Shown here piece by piece: positions 41,370 through 52,100 of a DNA stretch of 64,000 bases. This stretch comes from Aphrocallistes beatrix (taxonomy: Eukaryota; Porifera; Hexactinellida; Sceptrulophora; Aphrocallistidae). Each line of letters opens with the position of its first letter. The stretch's first letter is position 1. The notes beneath the pieces were generated by a model. That model saw only the letters and a program-made list of their open reading frames with translations. It made no database searches and was not told the origin of the DNA. The translations under genes and the position numbers were made by a program. The stretch lies in NCBI GenBank assembly GCA_963281255.1, contig OY725505.1, forward strand, positions 2,604,001-2,668,000, in the 5' to 3' direction.

Positions 41370-41822
41370 CAGAATTGTTTTAAAAATTGAATTTTATCAA
41401 ATTAATTCATAGCAGAGAATCGCTTTGAACAACTTAGATAGACACAAATTTCCGAGAACCACACGGAATAAGAAAGCAAAGTTTACTCATATTAAATTTA
41501 TCCCTTCATGTGAAGGTATTTAATCAGCAATTGCATTATACGTATGTATAATCAGCACCCAATATCCTGTTGAATATTCTTAAGTTCTCTTGAAGCAATT
41601 TATGTGGTAAGCTTATGGATTGATAAGACGGTTGATGTAACACACGTCCTTTTCAACTAGAATATTTGCAATATAATCAAATTGAGATGGAATTAGTTTA
41701 TTCATTACATTTAAATGAAAAAAATAAGAAAAGCAATGAAATCAGACTAAAATACATTATTGAGCAGGGAATTATACTTAAAGCAGGAATTGATTATTAG
41801 AACAGATAAGTTCAGCTTCAAG
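41370..41822 (-). repeat. 3' flank of 7TM member 5
   Basis: Inverse of the 7TM 3' flank (landmarks CGAGAACCACACGGAATAAG and ACGTCCTTTTCAACTAGAAT). On the minus strand an AATAAAC lies at ~41700, the likely polyadenylation signal. Confidence 0.7.
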
Positions 41823-42950
41823 TTAGAGGTATTTCCTTATGAGTGGTTCTAACTTCTCATAGCTGTATCGGTACTGGTCCTCTTTCTCTCTACATCTCTT
41901 CACACATTTGACAATAACTGGAGCAATGGTGATGCAGTACAGAGGTATACTAGTCAAATTTAGATAAATAAGGTAAACAAATTCCTCAGCAAACAAAAAT
42001 AAATATTTAATTCTTCCTCTTCCATTAATTTCTAAAAACAATGGGAAAAACATTTGGTGATGCAATTCTACTTCGCAGAAGTTAAACATTATAATTTTGA
42101 ATAGTCTAGTGACGAAGTATCCTGACATAGCGAAAATGATTAGCAACATAGATACAAGTAGGACATATCTGAATATGCGATAGAATTTGTATGCTGATAA
42201 TTGGTTATTGTAGAGTATTCTGTTGTTAGAATGGAATTGGATTTCTCTTAGATTGGACCTGAGTACTCGAGACAGTAATGACGTATCTCGCAATAGCAGA
42301 ATCCAATTGATTGAACCGATTAAAGGAAAAACTAAAACCATCAAGAGCCAAGTGTATACTGTAGAACACAGTGCAGTTAGTAAGCATTGCACACTACACC
42401 AGATAATGTATTTGATGAGAGTTCGTCTGAAAGGATGGTTAAGGTACCTGGCAGCGAGATAACGGGATAGGATTGAAATTAGAGTTAAGAGCATGAGAGA
42501 CAGCAATGCAGGGACATTTTGCATTGGTATTACGAATGGATGTTTATAATAAGTTAAAAACCATCCCTGAGGAGTGCAATGCAATTTTCCAATTTGTATA
42601 TCTGTAATATTTGATGATTCGTGAAGATTTGATATGATCATAGTACTGAATAGCGTGCTAATAATCACAGAAACTTCAACGGAACTACACACGATCATTA
42701 AGACGTATTTAACGATGTGTGTTTTAAGGTTGTATAGTTTCCGTTGTTTAGAAAGATATTGAACACCTGAGTAGAGTGGATGTAGGAGAGGTGTTTGTTT
42801 ACATATTTTGTACTCTTTGTAGAGTCTCCAGCATTCTCTAATGAAGTATATTATCCAACCAACAAGAAGAGTGAATGTCAATACAATTGTTACGCCTATA
42901 TAGATAGAAGAAATCTTTTTCAGCAAATGTATTTCTTCCGTTGAATTCAT
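41823..42950 (-). CDS. Seven-transmembrane family protein, member 5
   Basis: 375 residues from ATG 42950 (MNSTEEIH), single exon, complete family plan with basic inner loops and the RCREKEDQYRYSYEKLEPLI tail. Outer loop 1 has a sequon (SSNITD) and is nearly that of member 4; the N-terminus is closer to member 3 (MNSTEE). This mosaic pattern suggests exchange among members. R2 on the minus strand lies ~390 bases upstream, then coiled-coil gene 4 in the same direction. Confidence 0.85.
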   Translation of the reverse strand: MNSTEEIHLLKKISSIYIGVTIVLTFTLLVGWIIYFIRECWRLYKEYKICKQTPLLHPLYSGVQYLSKQRKLYNLKTHIVKYVLMIVCSSVEVSVIISTLFSTMIISNLHESSNITDIQIGKLHCTPQGWFLTYYKHPFVIPMQNVPALLSLMLLTLISILSRYLAARYLNHPFRRTLIKYIIWCSVQCLLTALCSTVYTWLLMVLVFPLIGSINWILLLRDTSLLSRVLRSNLREIQFHSNNRILYNNQLSAYKFYRIFRYVLLVSMLLIIFAMSGYFVTRLFKIIMFNFCEVELHHQMFFPLFLEINGRGRIKYLFLFAEEFVYLIYLNLTSIPLYCITIAPVIVKCVKRCREKEDQYRYSYEKLEPLIRKYL

Positions 42951-43334
42951 AATGAATAGTTTGAGTAATATACAACTGTTATGACATATACTTATATATA
43001 GACATGCATATACAATAAAGGATAGATTACACAGGGAATTTTATAATGTTATTAAATTTTTAATGATGTTTGAATTATAGACATTACTAGTAAATACACC
43101 TGATCGAGAATTTATTTTGTTGACAGATGACATTATGAGAAGGGAATTTTTTAAATAATATACATGCTTGCTTGCATGCGCCATGCACAGCTTGAAGGCA
43201 GAAAAATCTATTTAACTTTACAAAAATCTAGATTGTACAATATCTATGTTAATTAACCATTAAGATCTCAGTTCTATCGTAAAATATTAATTATTGTCAA
43301 AGGAGTGAACATATTATCTTTTGTGCCATAATAT

Positions 43335-43745
43335 ACGTACAGCTGAAATATTTGTTTGCAATTGAGCCATGAATATTCCCTACAAGCGCGCTTCGCTTGC
43401 ATAACCAATTATATTTGAGCGAGGGAAGCTACCCCCTCTGGTCCTATAGAAAAAAAAAATTTCTGAACAAAATGGCACATGTCATATTTTTTCAGATTTT
43501 CTTCCAAATTTTAATTCTTTTCGTACCTGCGTATGCATGGACAATTTTCCTAAAACATGATTGATATGAACAAAGGGCTAACGTCGCAAAATGAGAACGA
43601 TATAAATCGCATTAAGTTCATTCGATCGAAAAGACGACTTTTTCTAAAAATGAAACTGTGCCCCGGTCTTTCCTAGAAAAGGGCGATCATTTCCGTACAC
43701 TGGACATTCATATCATAAGGCGTCTCCTATACCAGGAGCAGCACT
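43335..43745 (-). repeat. R2 dispersed repeat, copy 3
   Basis: Inverse orientation, from CTACAAGCGCGCTTCGCTTG to AGGCGTCTCCTATACCAGGA. Upstream of 7TM member 5, as copy 1 is upstream of member 4. Confidence 0.75.
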
Positions 43746-44208
43746 AGCTGTACTAAAATCGGTTCTAATTATTGCACTAACAAATTTAGTTAACCCAAAT
43801 TTGTGAAACCACTAATAAAATCGCATCTACCAAAATACGGCATTATGTTATTTGGAACCGGGTGCAAAAATGAGTCGTATTTAGATATTATAACACCTTA
43901 CTTTATTCAGAATAAAATATTAGGCATACTCACCAACCATAGTTTAGGCAATAAGTTATAATAAAGGCTTGCATGGAGCAAAACAAAGTTTTCCAAACAG
44001 CCTTTGACAAAAATTAAAAGTGCGCATGTACCATTTATACCATCATAAAGTAATGAACTAAAATACAGGCAGAATAAAAATACAAAATGACAAGTAAGAA
44101 AGTCTCGGGGAGAAAATAGTTGAGTATTAATCTAAGAATATGTTCAACCTGAAAATCCATATACCAGGATATACATACACACATGTACAAATATTAATGT
44201 CTTCAATC
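43746..44208. other. Spacer, nothing recognised
   Basis: AT-rich; 3' flank of coiled-coil gene 4, with no match to the flanks of genes 2 and 3. Confidence 0.4.
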
Positions 44209-45039
44209 TCAATTTCCCCAATCACAATCTTCTCGTTCGATAGGTTCTAGGCTCGAATTTCGCAGAGTAGGAGACACAGTGTATGAATTCATTTCTCTAC
44301 CCCGCTGTTTATTCGCATTGTATCGCTGTTTCTGACTTTTCGGTTTGAATGAATCTGACACAAAAACCTGTTTCTCGCCTATATTCTCTCTCCATCTCCT
44401 CTCTGCAGGTCCTCCCTTATCCTTCCTGTAATTCTCCACTGCATAGACACGCTCAACTCTTGGAGTTGGGTCTATATCCCATCTGTCCTCGCCCCATTGC
44501 GTCTCGTTAGTTGAATCTTCGTTAACTAACTTGGATCTGATTCTCCAATCATCAGGAGATGTTCTACCTGAATCTGATACCTTTTTACGCACAGTTTTCT
44601 GCACATTTCCATTTGGGATTATTACAATTGGGCTAAGGCCAGCAATTAAATCTTTTCCAATATTAGCCACTTGTAGGTGAGAATTTCTCATCTTGGTAGT
44701 GAAATAAACTCGACTCAATCCCAATTTTATTTTAATCTCAGGTGGAGAAATTTGTGTGTTTAAATTATCAATTCCTGCATTTAAATTTTCCAGAAGTTTC
44801 TGCTGTACCCCAACTAAACTGTTCTGTGCCAATTCTTCAGCTTGTGACTTGAGAGCAGTTAGTCTCTCCAGATCTATTTGCTTCTGTTTTTGTTTACTAA
44901 CATATCGAGACTCGAGTGAGTTAATATTACGGAACAATTCTATCTTTTTTTCATTCAAACACTGAATAAACTGATTTATTTCGTCTTCCACATTGTTCCG
45001 AGCAAGTTCAAATACATTCTCACACTCTGATGAGGTCAT
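44209..45039 (-). CDS. Coiled-coil family protein 4 (divergent)
   Basis: 276 residues, ATG 45039 (MTSSECEN). Coiled coil ~8-95 (NNVEDEINQFIQCL, KKIELFRNINSLES, NSLVGVQQKLLENL) then PEIKIKLGLSRVYF in place of the IDWGQ stretch. The C-terminal half is basic and unlike genes 1-3 except for NETQWGEDRW, which echoes the ESQW motif. No acidic repeats. The most diverged member, perhaps closest to the ancestral form. No NHL propeller follows. Confidence 0.75.
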   Translation of the reverse strand: MTSSECENVFELARNNVEDEINQFIQCLNEKKIELFRNINSLESRYVSKQKQKQIDLERLTALKSQAEELAQNSLVGVQQKLLENLNAGIDNLNTQISPPEIKIKLGLSRVYFTTKMRNSHLQVANIGKDLIAGLSPIVIIPNGNVQKTVRKKVSDSGRTSPDDWRIRSKLVNEDSTNETQWGEDRWDIDPTPRVERVYAVENYRKDKGGPAERRWRENIGEKQVFVSDSFKPKSQKQRYNANKQRGREMNSYTVSPTLRNSSLEPIEREDCDWGN

Positions 45040-45398
45040 CCTAGCATACCTAGCTTCAGTTAAAATGCAATGTTAACATCATAATACAGAGAATAACAGC
45101 CAATCAATAATAAATACGTACGGAAGTTTTGATAATATAATTTGAAATTTCCTATACATCCATTTCAAATTTATTGTCAAAAAAATTCTATACTGTTTCT
45201 TACTATTTCTTTACAGGTTCAAACAGTAAGATAAAACCGATGGAAATTAATATATAGATTTGGAATTTTTTACATAATTAAGATTCTGAAATAGGAAGAA
45301 AAAACCGATAAGTAAGGATAAACCGGAGAGAAAAAAACGGTTTCAACTGTATGACATTCATTTGGCGATTTTACATCACACCTATTATTGGTCAGGTG

Positions 45399-45614
45399 CA
45401 TACATGCCAACTTGAGCCATGATAAAAGCAGGAAGTAGCGTTGAATTTCGCGGGAAATGGCGGGACGCAATAGAAAAGTATTATACATGGAATTAAAAAA
45501 GCGGTACATAATGGGAATAATTTGGTTTAAAAGCAGGATACTCGTGAAAATTAGCTCAATAGAAGATTGAAAAAGCTGGATGTCCCGCCAAAAACGGGAC
45601 AGTTGGCAAGTATG
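45399..45614. mobile_element. CATACATGCC MITE family, intact copy
   Basis: 216 bp with ends CATACATGCCAAC and GTTGGCAAGTATG (one mismatch) and CAGGTG on both sides (45393-45398 and 45615-45620). Interior GTTGAATTTCGCGGG and a GTCCCGCC/AACGGGACAG block. Related copies: 20887-21070, 50004-50192 and a piece at 18566-18670. Confidence 0.8.
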
Positions 45615-45889
45615 CAGGTGAGATGCAAGATTCAATGTTTACTATTGTACTGAGAAATATTCACATAAATGTACAGTAATGATGAAACTGTCCATTTATG
45701 TAACCAAATTTCAACAAAGGTCTAAAAGTTATAAACGACAAAAGATTGATATGAAAATATCTAAATAAATATCCTTATGTAAATAAATGCACAAACATCG
45801 GAAGTAAATAGATACACCTCACGAGTGGTAACATAATAGCACGGCATAGATAGAACACATACCAAGAAGTGACAGGGTTGCTATGCGGT

Positions 45890-46163
45890 TTAAAATAGAT
45901 TATTTTGATCTTCTGAGAAATTAACCTTCGCGACTCTCTTCTGCAACAAATTGATCGAATTCTGGGATACTTTTTCGCAGTATGAAATATCAATTTCTCT
46001 CAAATTGAGGAGACCGGAGCGAATGGATTTGATGGCGTGATCGGTTAGGTGAGTGCAGCCACCAATCTTTAGTGTCCTCAGGTAGCGACACCCTTGTGAC
46101 ACGTAGTCCATACTGCTGTCTGTCAGCTGAGAGCAGTGGGAGAGATCCAGAGAGAGCAGGAAT
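45890..46163 (-). CDS. FBXL13: FBXL13-like exon 7 (last LRRs and stop)
   Basis: Acceptor TTTTAG before 46163. It supplies LRRs SLDLSHCSQLTD, TLKIGGCTHLTD and EIDISYCEKVS, then a short Lys-rich tail and stop at 45890. Confidence 0.85.
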
Positions 46164-49100
46164 CTAAAAGAATTGGAGGATGATATTTTAGGAAATGTCT
46201 TCGTTATGTTCATAATTCAGTCTTAATTTCGTTTGCTATATCCTAGGGATGCCAGAACTGGCAAAAAAAAGTTGTATGGATTTTTTTTTGCCCACCGTTT
46301 ACTTGCTACCTTATTTTTTCTCCCATTTTAGATTTAGTTGGCGTGAGGGGAAGAAATTATTGATTGTGCTGTATAAGAACGAAACGAGGGCGCATCGAGC
46401 GATTTGCAGAAATATTTGAGCATTTCAGAATCAGAATGTTTTTAATTTAACCATGTCCATTTCATCAGGTGTCCGGGAAATTTACTTGCTACTTTTCTTT
46501 TGCTCGCCATCCAGAATATTTACTTACTACCTTTTATTTTCCTCAAAAAAATAAAAAGGTAGTAAGTAGCAAGTAAATCCCTGCTATATCCACATTGAAA
46601 AATTTTCTTTGAGTATCGTCTCGCCAAACCCCCATATCATAAACAAAATGGACGAGCCAAAATATGAGGGCTCTTTTAGGCGTATATAATTGAAAATGTG
46701 GATACAACCCTACATGTATGTATGCGTACAAGTATGCATACAACTTTTATAACTGACGACTTCAATTCTAAAGAATAATATTTTCAAAATGTATCTGAAT
46801 ATGTAGATAAACAGATGTGGCATCATTCTGGCACAGAAGGTAGAAGTCTCAATACAAAGTATTTGCCAAAAAATGTTTGCGAAAAAAACACAATTTAATT
46901 GCCAGAATTATATTACATTTGTAGATAAACGGTAGAGAGACTGGTAAACGGACACTTCGTCATACGGACATTTCGTCCTCTGAAAATTAGTTACCGGACA
47001 ATGTGTAGCGGAATTTCCTTCTCTGTTTCACGGGAATTTCGCCTCATTAGAGACTAAAATAGATGGGTACTAATGTGTAAGGAATGGAAGTTGAGGCTTT
47101 TGGAGTGGAGCGTGTAAAAAGGGTGAAAATGAGGGCTTTTGATTGAGAAATAAGTAGGTGCGAAAGAGGTATTCCAGGGGCGAAAGTTCCGCTACCCATT
47201 GTCCGGTAACTAATGTTCAGAAGACAAAATGTCCATGCGACGAAATGTCCATACGATGAGTGTCCGCCATTCAGAGAGACTCACCCACAGAAGAAAGCTA
47301 TGTTTTTCACAGCTGTGTTATTAATCCCTCTGCAGAAGGCTAGGTCCAGCTGGTTCAAGTGTTTGGCGTTAGAACAGAACTTCTCAATGCCCAGATCCGT
47401 CAAGTTGACACACTCAGATAGAGACACGTATTTGAGAATACTATTATCTCCCAGCGAAGAGATCCCCGTGTCTGTGATGTTACAGCCGGAGAGGTTTATC
47501 CCAGACAGTCTGGGGAGGGAGGAGAGTAACTCTACCCCTGCGTCTGTCAAGAACTCGCAGTAACAGAAACTGACGTAGGTAAGGTTGAAGAGGTGCTGAT
47601 GCATTCGTAACAGAGTGACGTCACTGATACGGACTAAGTTGGTTAGTGTTAGCTCCATTATGCGAGTACGGGACTGTCCTTCCATTATCTGCCGTACACC
47701 CGCGTCTCCGATCTTGATGCACTCCGCAACGTTAAGAACCTATATGATTAGTTAACTATACGTTCCATTGCACCAGCTCTGTTGCTAGGCAGTACCATTC
47801 AATATGATTACTTAATATCCAATGGATATAGGAAGTGTTCTTAATAGCTGATAAAATTGTTCAAAGCAAACACACAGTTGCAGCTAAATCTTTGACAAAG
47901 GTGTGTGTGAAAAAGAGAGTTTATTTTAAACTGAAGATTCTAAGCGCTTGGCATATAAACATAGAGAATCCAACTTCTCAAATAATTCCTTTAAATGGGA
48001 TGTAACTACAGTAGAACATCGTTAATCGAACACGGATAATACGAAACTCTGGATAATATGAAGATATTTTATGTCCTACATACGAAAATACAGCTAAATC
48101 ACTCCGGGTAATACGAACAAATTTCGATCGTCCCTGGTGTTCGCATAGCGAGGTTCTACTATAAGACGTTGAACAAGAACAGCTGACCTGCAGGTGTTTA
48201 AGTTGTCCCAGTGCGCGTAGGGACGGGTCTCCCAGACGGCCGCAGTTGGCCAGGTGCACGTGTGACAGCTGTAGACAGGCGTGTGCGAGTGCCTTGACAG
48301 CTCCGTCCGTCACGTGAGGATTCTCCTCCAACTTAAACACACGCAGCTCTCGGTTATGCACTGCCAGCGCTTTTATACCCAAATCGGTGAGAGCGCGGGC
48401 GCCAATCAGGTCGACATGACGCAAGTGCTTGCAAGAGGCGGAGAGACCTACCAGGGCGTCGTCCTGAAGGGAGGCGATGTTTGAGAGGATTATGGTCTGG
48501 AGCTGAGGAGTGGCTTTGCCTAGGCAAGTGAGGCATTCTGGAGTCAGCTGCTTGCAGCCTGACATGTCCACGTGGACGAGCTTGTGGCAGCCTCTTCCCT
48601 CTGCCATGTACAGCAGACCCTGAGGGTTGGAGAATATATATACAGCGAAAATCGGCAATACCTTCCTAACGATCATCCGTGATTATCGGTGAGAATTTTT
48701 GGTGCCTTTTCGGAACGCATATTTTAAATTTCGGGCGATCTTTTAATTCATCGGTAAGATCCGTCGATAATCGGTGATACGGATGATCGCTGTATAAGTA
48801 TTCTCGATGGTTAGTATCAGAATCACACCAATAAAGTATTTGAATAGTACCAATTCAAAATAATTATGCCCCTTGCTCCCAATTACAGTACACTCTCGCT
48901 AATCCGAACAGCTCTGTACCAATGAAAAAAAATAGTTCGGATTAGTTAAATAGCATTAATTCAATGCGAAATTAACGAATTTGTAATGTTAGAATTATTG
49001 ATTCGTTATGATTGCTTTTTAATGAAGTTTCTCGATCTTATTGAAGACAGAGATTAGATATGTCGATTCACGACGTAGAGACAAATAAAATTACATTTTT

Positions 49101-52100
49101 CGGCGTTCGAATTCTGGAAGTGTTTTGAAAAGCGAGGGTGTACTGTAATACCAAATTGTGTTTTTACCATAAATAGAATTGATCCCAAGACTAATTCGGG
49201 AATATTAAATATACAGGCTGTCTCAAAAGTTATTTCCGGTTGTACAATTAATAATTAATAATAAAACCGGGAAATATTTGGGCATGCTTAATTTCCGGGA
49301 CGGACCATCCCGGAAAATCTAGATACATAATTTCCGGGATGGAACGAGTCAAGATGCCTAATCTCCGGGACGAGACAGAAAAGGTACCTAATTTCCGGAA
49401 CGGTCCCGTCATATCCCGGAAATTAGGCACCCAAATATTTTGAGACACCCTGTATATTTTGAGTATATCTTACAACCAAGTAACCCAGTCACGCACCTGA
49501 GTGGAGAAGTCCAGACAGGCGGCTAGGGAGAGGAATCTGAGGTTGATGCAGTGGCGGGAGAGAGCTCGTAGCAGATTGTCCCCGCAGTCCGTGTGCGAGA
49601 TGTTCAGGTAGAGGAGACTGGGGCAGTTCTGACAGAGAGCTGACACTGCTTCGTCGCTTACGTGTGGAATGTCAGAGATGTTCAGGTCCTGTAGGTTACG
49701 GCAAGACGACACATTCTTCAGTCCCAGCCTAGTTACGGCATGGCAGCCCCTGAGACACAGGTGTCCGAGGTAAGGCCGACACTTTGAGAGGACACTGGAG
49801 AGGCCGCGGTCCGTGAGCTGAGACCGGAACTGGGAGAGGTTGATGTGTCTCCAGAGAGAGGATTCCTGTGTGAGTAGCTTCCAGGTGCGACACACACGAG
49901 CACATCTACACACAAAGTGGACAGGATTTGTCAACAATAATCCTCCACCTAGGATCCCTCAGTACACAGACAATTAGAAATACTGCTAGTCCACCTAGCT
50001 ATGCATGCATGTCAACTTGAGTCATGATAAAAGCGGGACGCAGCGTTGAATTTCGCTGGACATGGCGGGACGCAGTAGAAAAGTATTAAGAATGGAATCC
50101 AATAAAATGGGACATATTGGAGTTTTTTCATGTAAAAACGGGACACTCGTCAAAATTAGCTCAATATAAGAGTGAAAAAAGCGAGACGGTAGACAATTAG
50201 AAGACGAAATTAATCGGAATCCTTAAAGCTAAGAGATTAATATTGGCGTAGAATGATAGCTAAGTGATATTTGGGAAAGTGTATTAGATATTGTTCAAAG
50301 TTTGAACGGATCCTTATCAGGGATATTTTCTCGAAGCAACCGACGTATACAACGTACGCTACCGTAATGTAACACTAAGCAAGTTCAATCTAGATTCTAG
50401 AATCCACCTTGCTAAGCTCTTGAAATCGAGGAAGGAGAATATCTTGGCGACAAGATGCTTCCCTTCCAGCATGTGTCCCTCCAGTCTGGGATCGAACACC
50501 GTCACACAGATGACCAGCTTGCCGATCTCGTCCACTTTATCCTCGTCCAGATCCTCGTCGATTGGGAAGTCAGGGTCGCTGGTGGTCTGCCGCATTAGGC
50601 GCTGCATCCAGAGGCTCTGTTTGCGGGATTGGCGCGCGTCTGACTTCCAAGCCCGCACCACAGCCGTGAGCAGCCGGTTCTGGTCTATCCGGTAGAGAAT
50701 GCTGGCGCCCTTAGCGTGCTGTGCCGTCACGTACCGGCTCCAGTCCAGCCAGCGAGAGAACACCTGTGACGTCATCAGATTAATACGGTAGATACTATGG
50801 CAGTGGTTCGTCCATGGACGCCTTAGTGGTCCACAGAAGATATCAGGGGGCCCGCAGGATTCGAAATTTTGTATTACGGTTAATAGGAGGGGGTCCACAG
50901 AATATAGGAAAATTGATAGGCCCACAGTAAAAAAAAAGGTTGAAAACCGCTGTACTATGGTATGCACTTGTTAATGATTCCAATTATCCGGCTGAATCAA
51001 GGTATTCCAGAGCCAAATTTAAGAATTTTAATTCATTTGGTATTTTCAACATGTAAGAATCTCCAAATATGCAAAGATTCAATTAATTTAAATTAAAACC
51101 AACACACGTCTGACTGAATATTTGAAATTACCAATTTATCTCGTCGGATGTGACACTTCAGGAATCTCAAACAGTAGACTTCCAAATAGATCTTATATAG
51201 TCCTGAGCCAGCCATATGATACATACATCAAAACATATTCATCAATCACTTTAATTTCAATCACTATGATCAAATAATATTTTCTGAGTGTTTGCAATAT
51301 TAGAAAGACTATGAATGCTTTTCATAATAAGGCAATTGAAGAGGGGAGAACAAATTATTCAGAAATTTGCCGTTACATAATATCGTGTGTATGGTTTCTG
51401 ATGGAGTTGACCGTACTAGTTAATAGTAAAGCTATCTAAAACAAAAGCTACTAGAACCTGAATGCTGTGAACACTTCACACCTACCCTAGCAGACAGCTT
51501 CCGGTAGAAGACAGCTCGCGCCTGAGAGAAGAGCAGCTGTTCCTGTTTCCGTTTCTGAATGCGCTCAACTCTCCACTCTCTGAAGGCCTGCATGCTGAGA
51601 CGGGTGAGTTTGCTCTGGTAGTGGTTGTACGCACGCATGTACATGTCCAGAGACGGCTCCAGAGCTCGCTCCTCCTTCTCGATCAAGCGGAACAGTCCTA
51701 GAATTGGGAGACCAGCGTTCATGGGCGTAACTATTTGGATTTTTTCATGGTTAGCTAGGGTGGCGAGATTTGTAAACATACAGTCGACTCTGCTTAATAG
51801 GGTCACATCGGTCAGAGGACATTTTGCCCCGAATAAGCGGAGAACCCTATTAACCGAAAATATTTTGTATTACCTTCTATGTGTGAGAGCTATTCCGGTC
51901 CCTCCAAAAGTAGCCTGACTAAGCGATTGACCCGATTAAACAGTGACCCTATTAAGAGGAGTCGACTGTATATCAAACTAATGTGGCATGCCACCCCTGG
52001 AGTTACGCCTATGCCAGCGTTAATGCAGGTAACAGCCAGGATTTAAGATTGGGGCAGTGTTTCCCTCAGGATTATCGGAAAGCGAAGTTAATTTTGCAAT

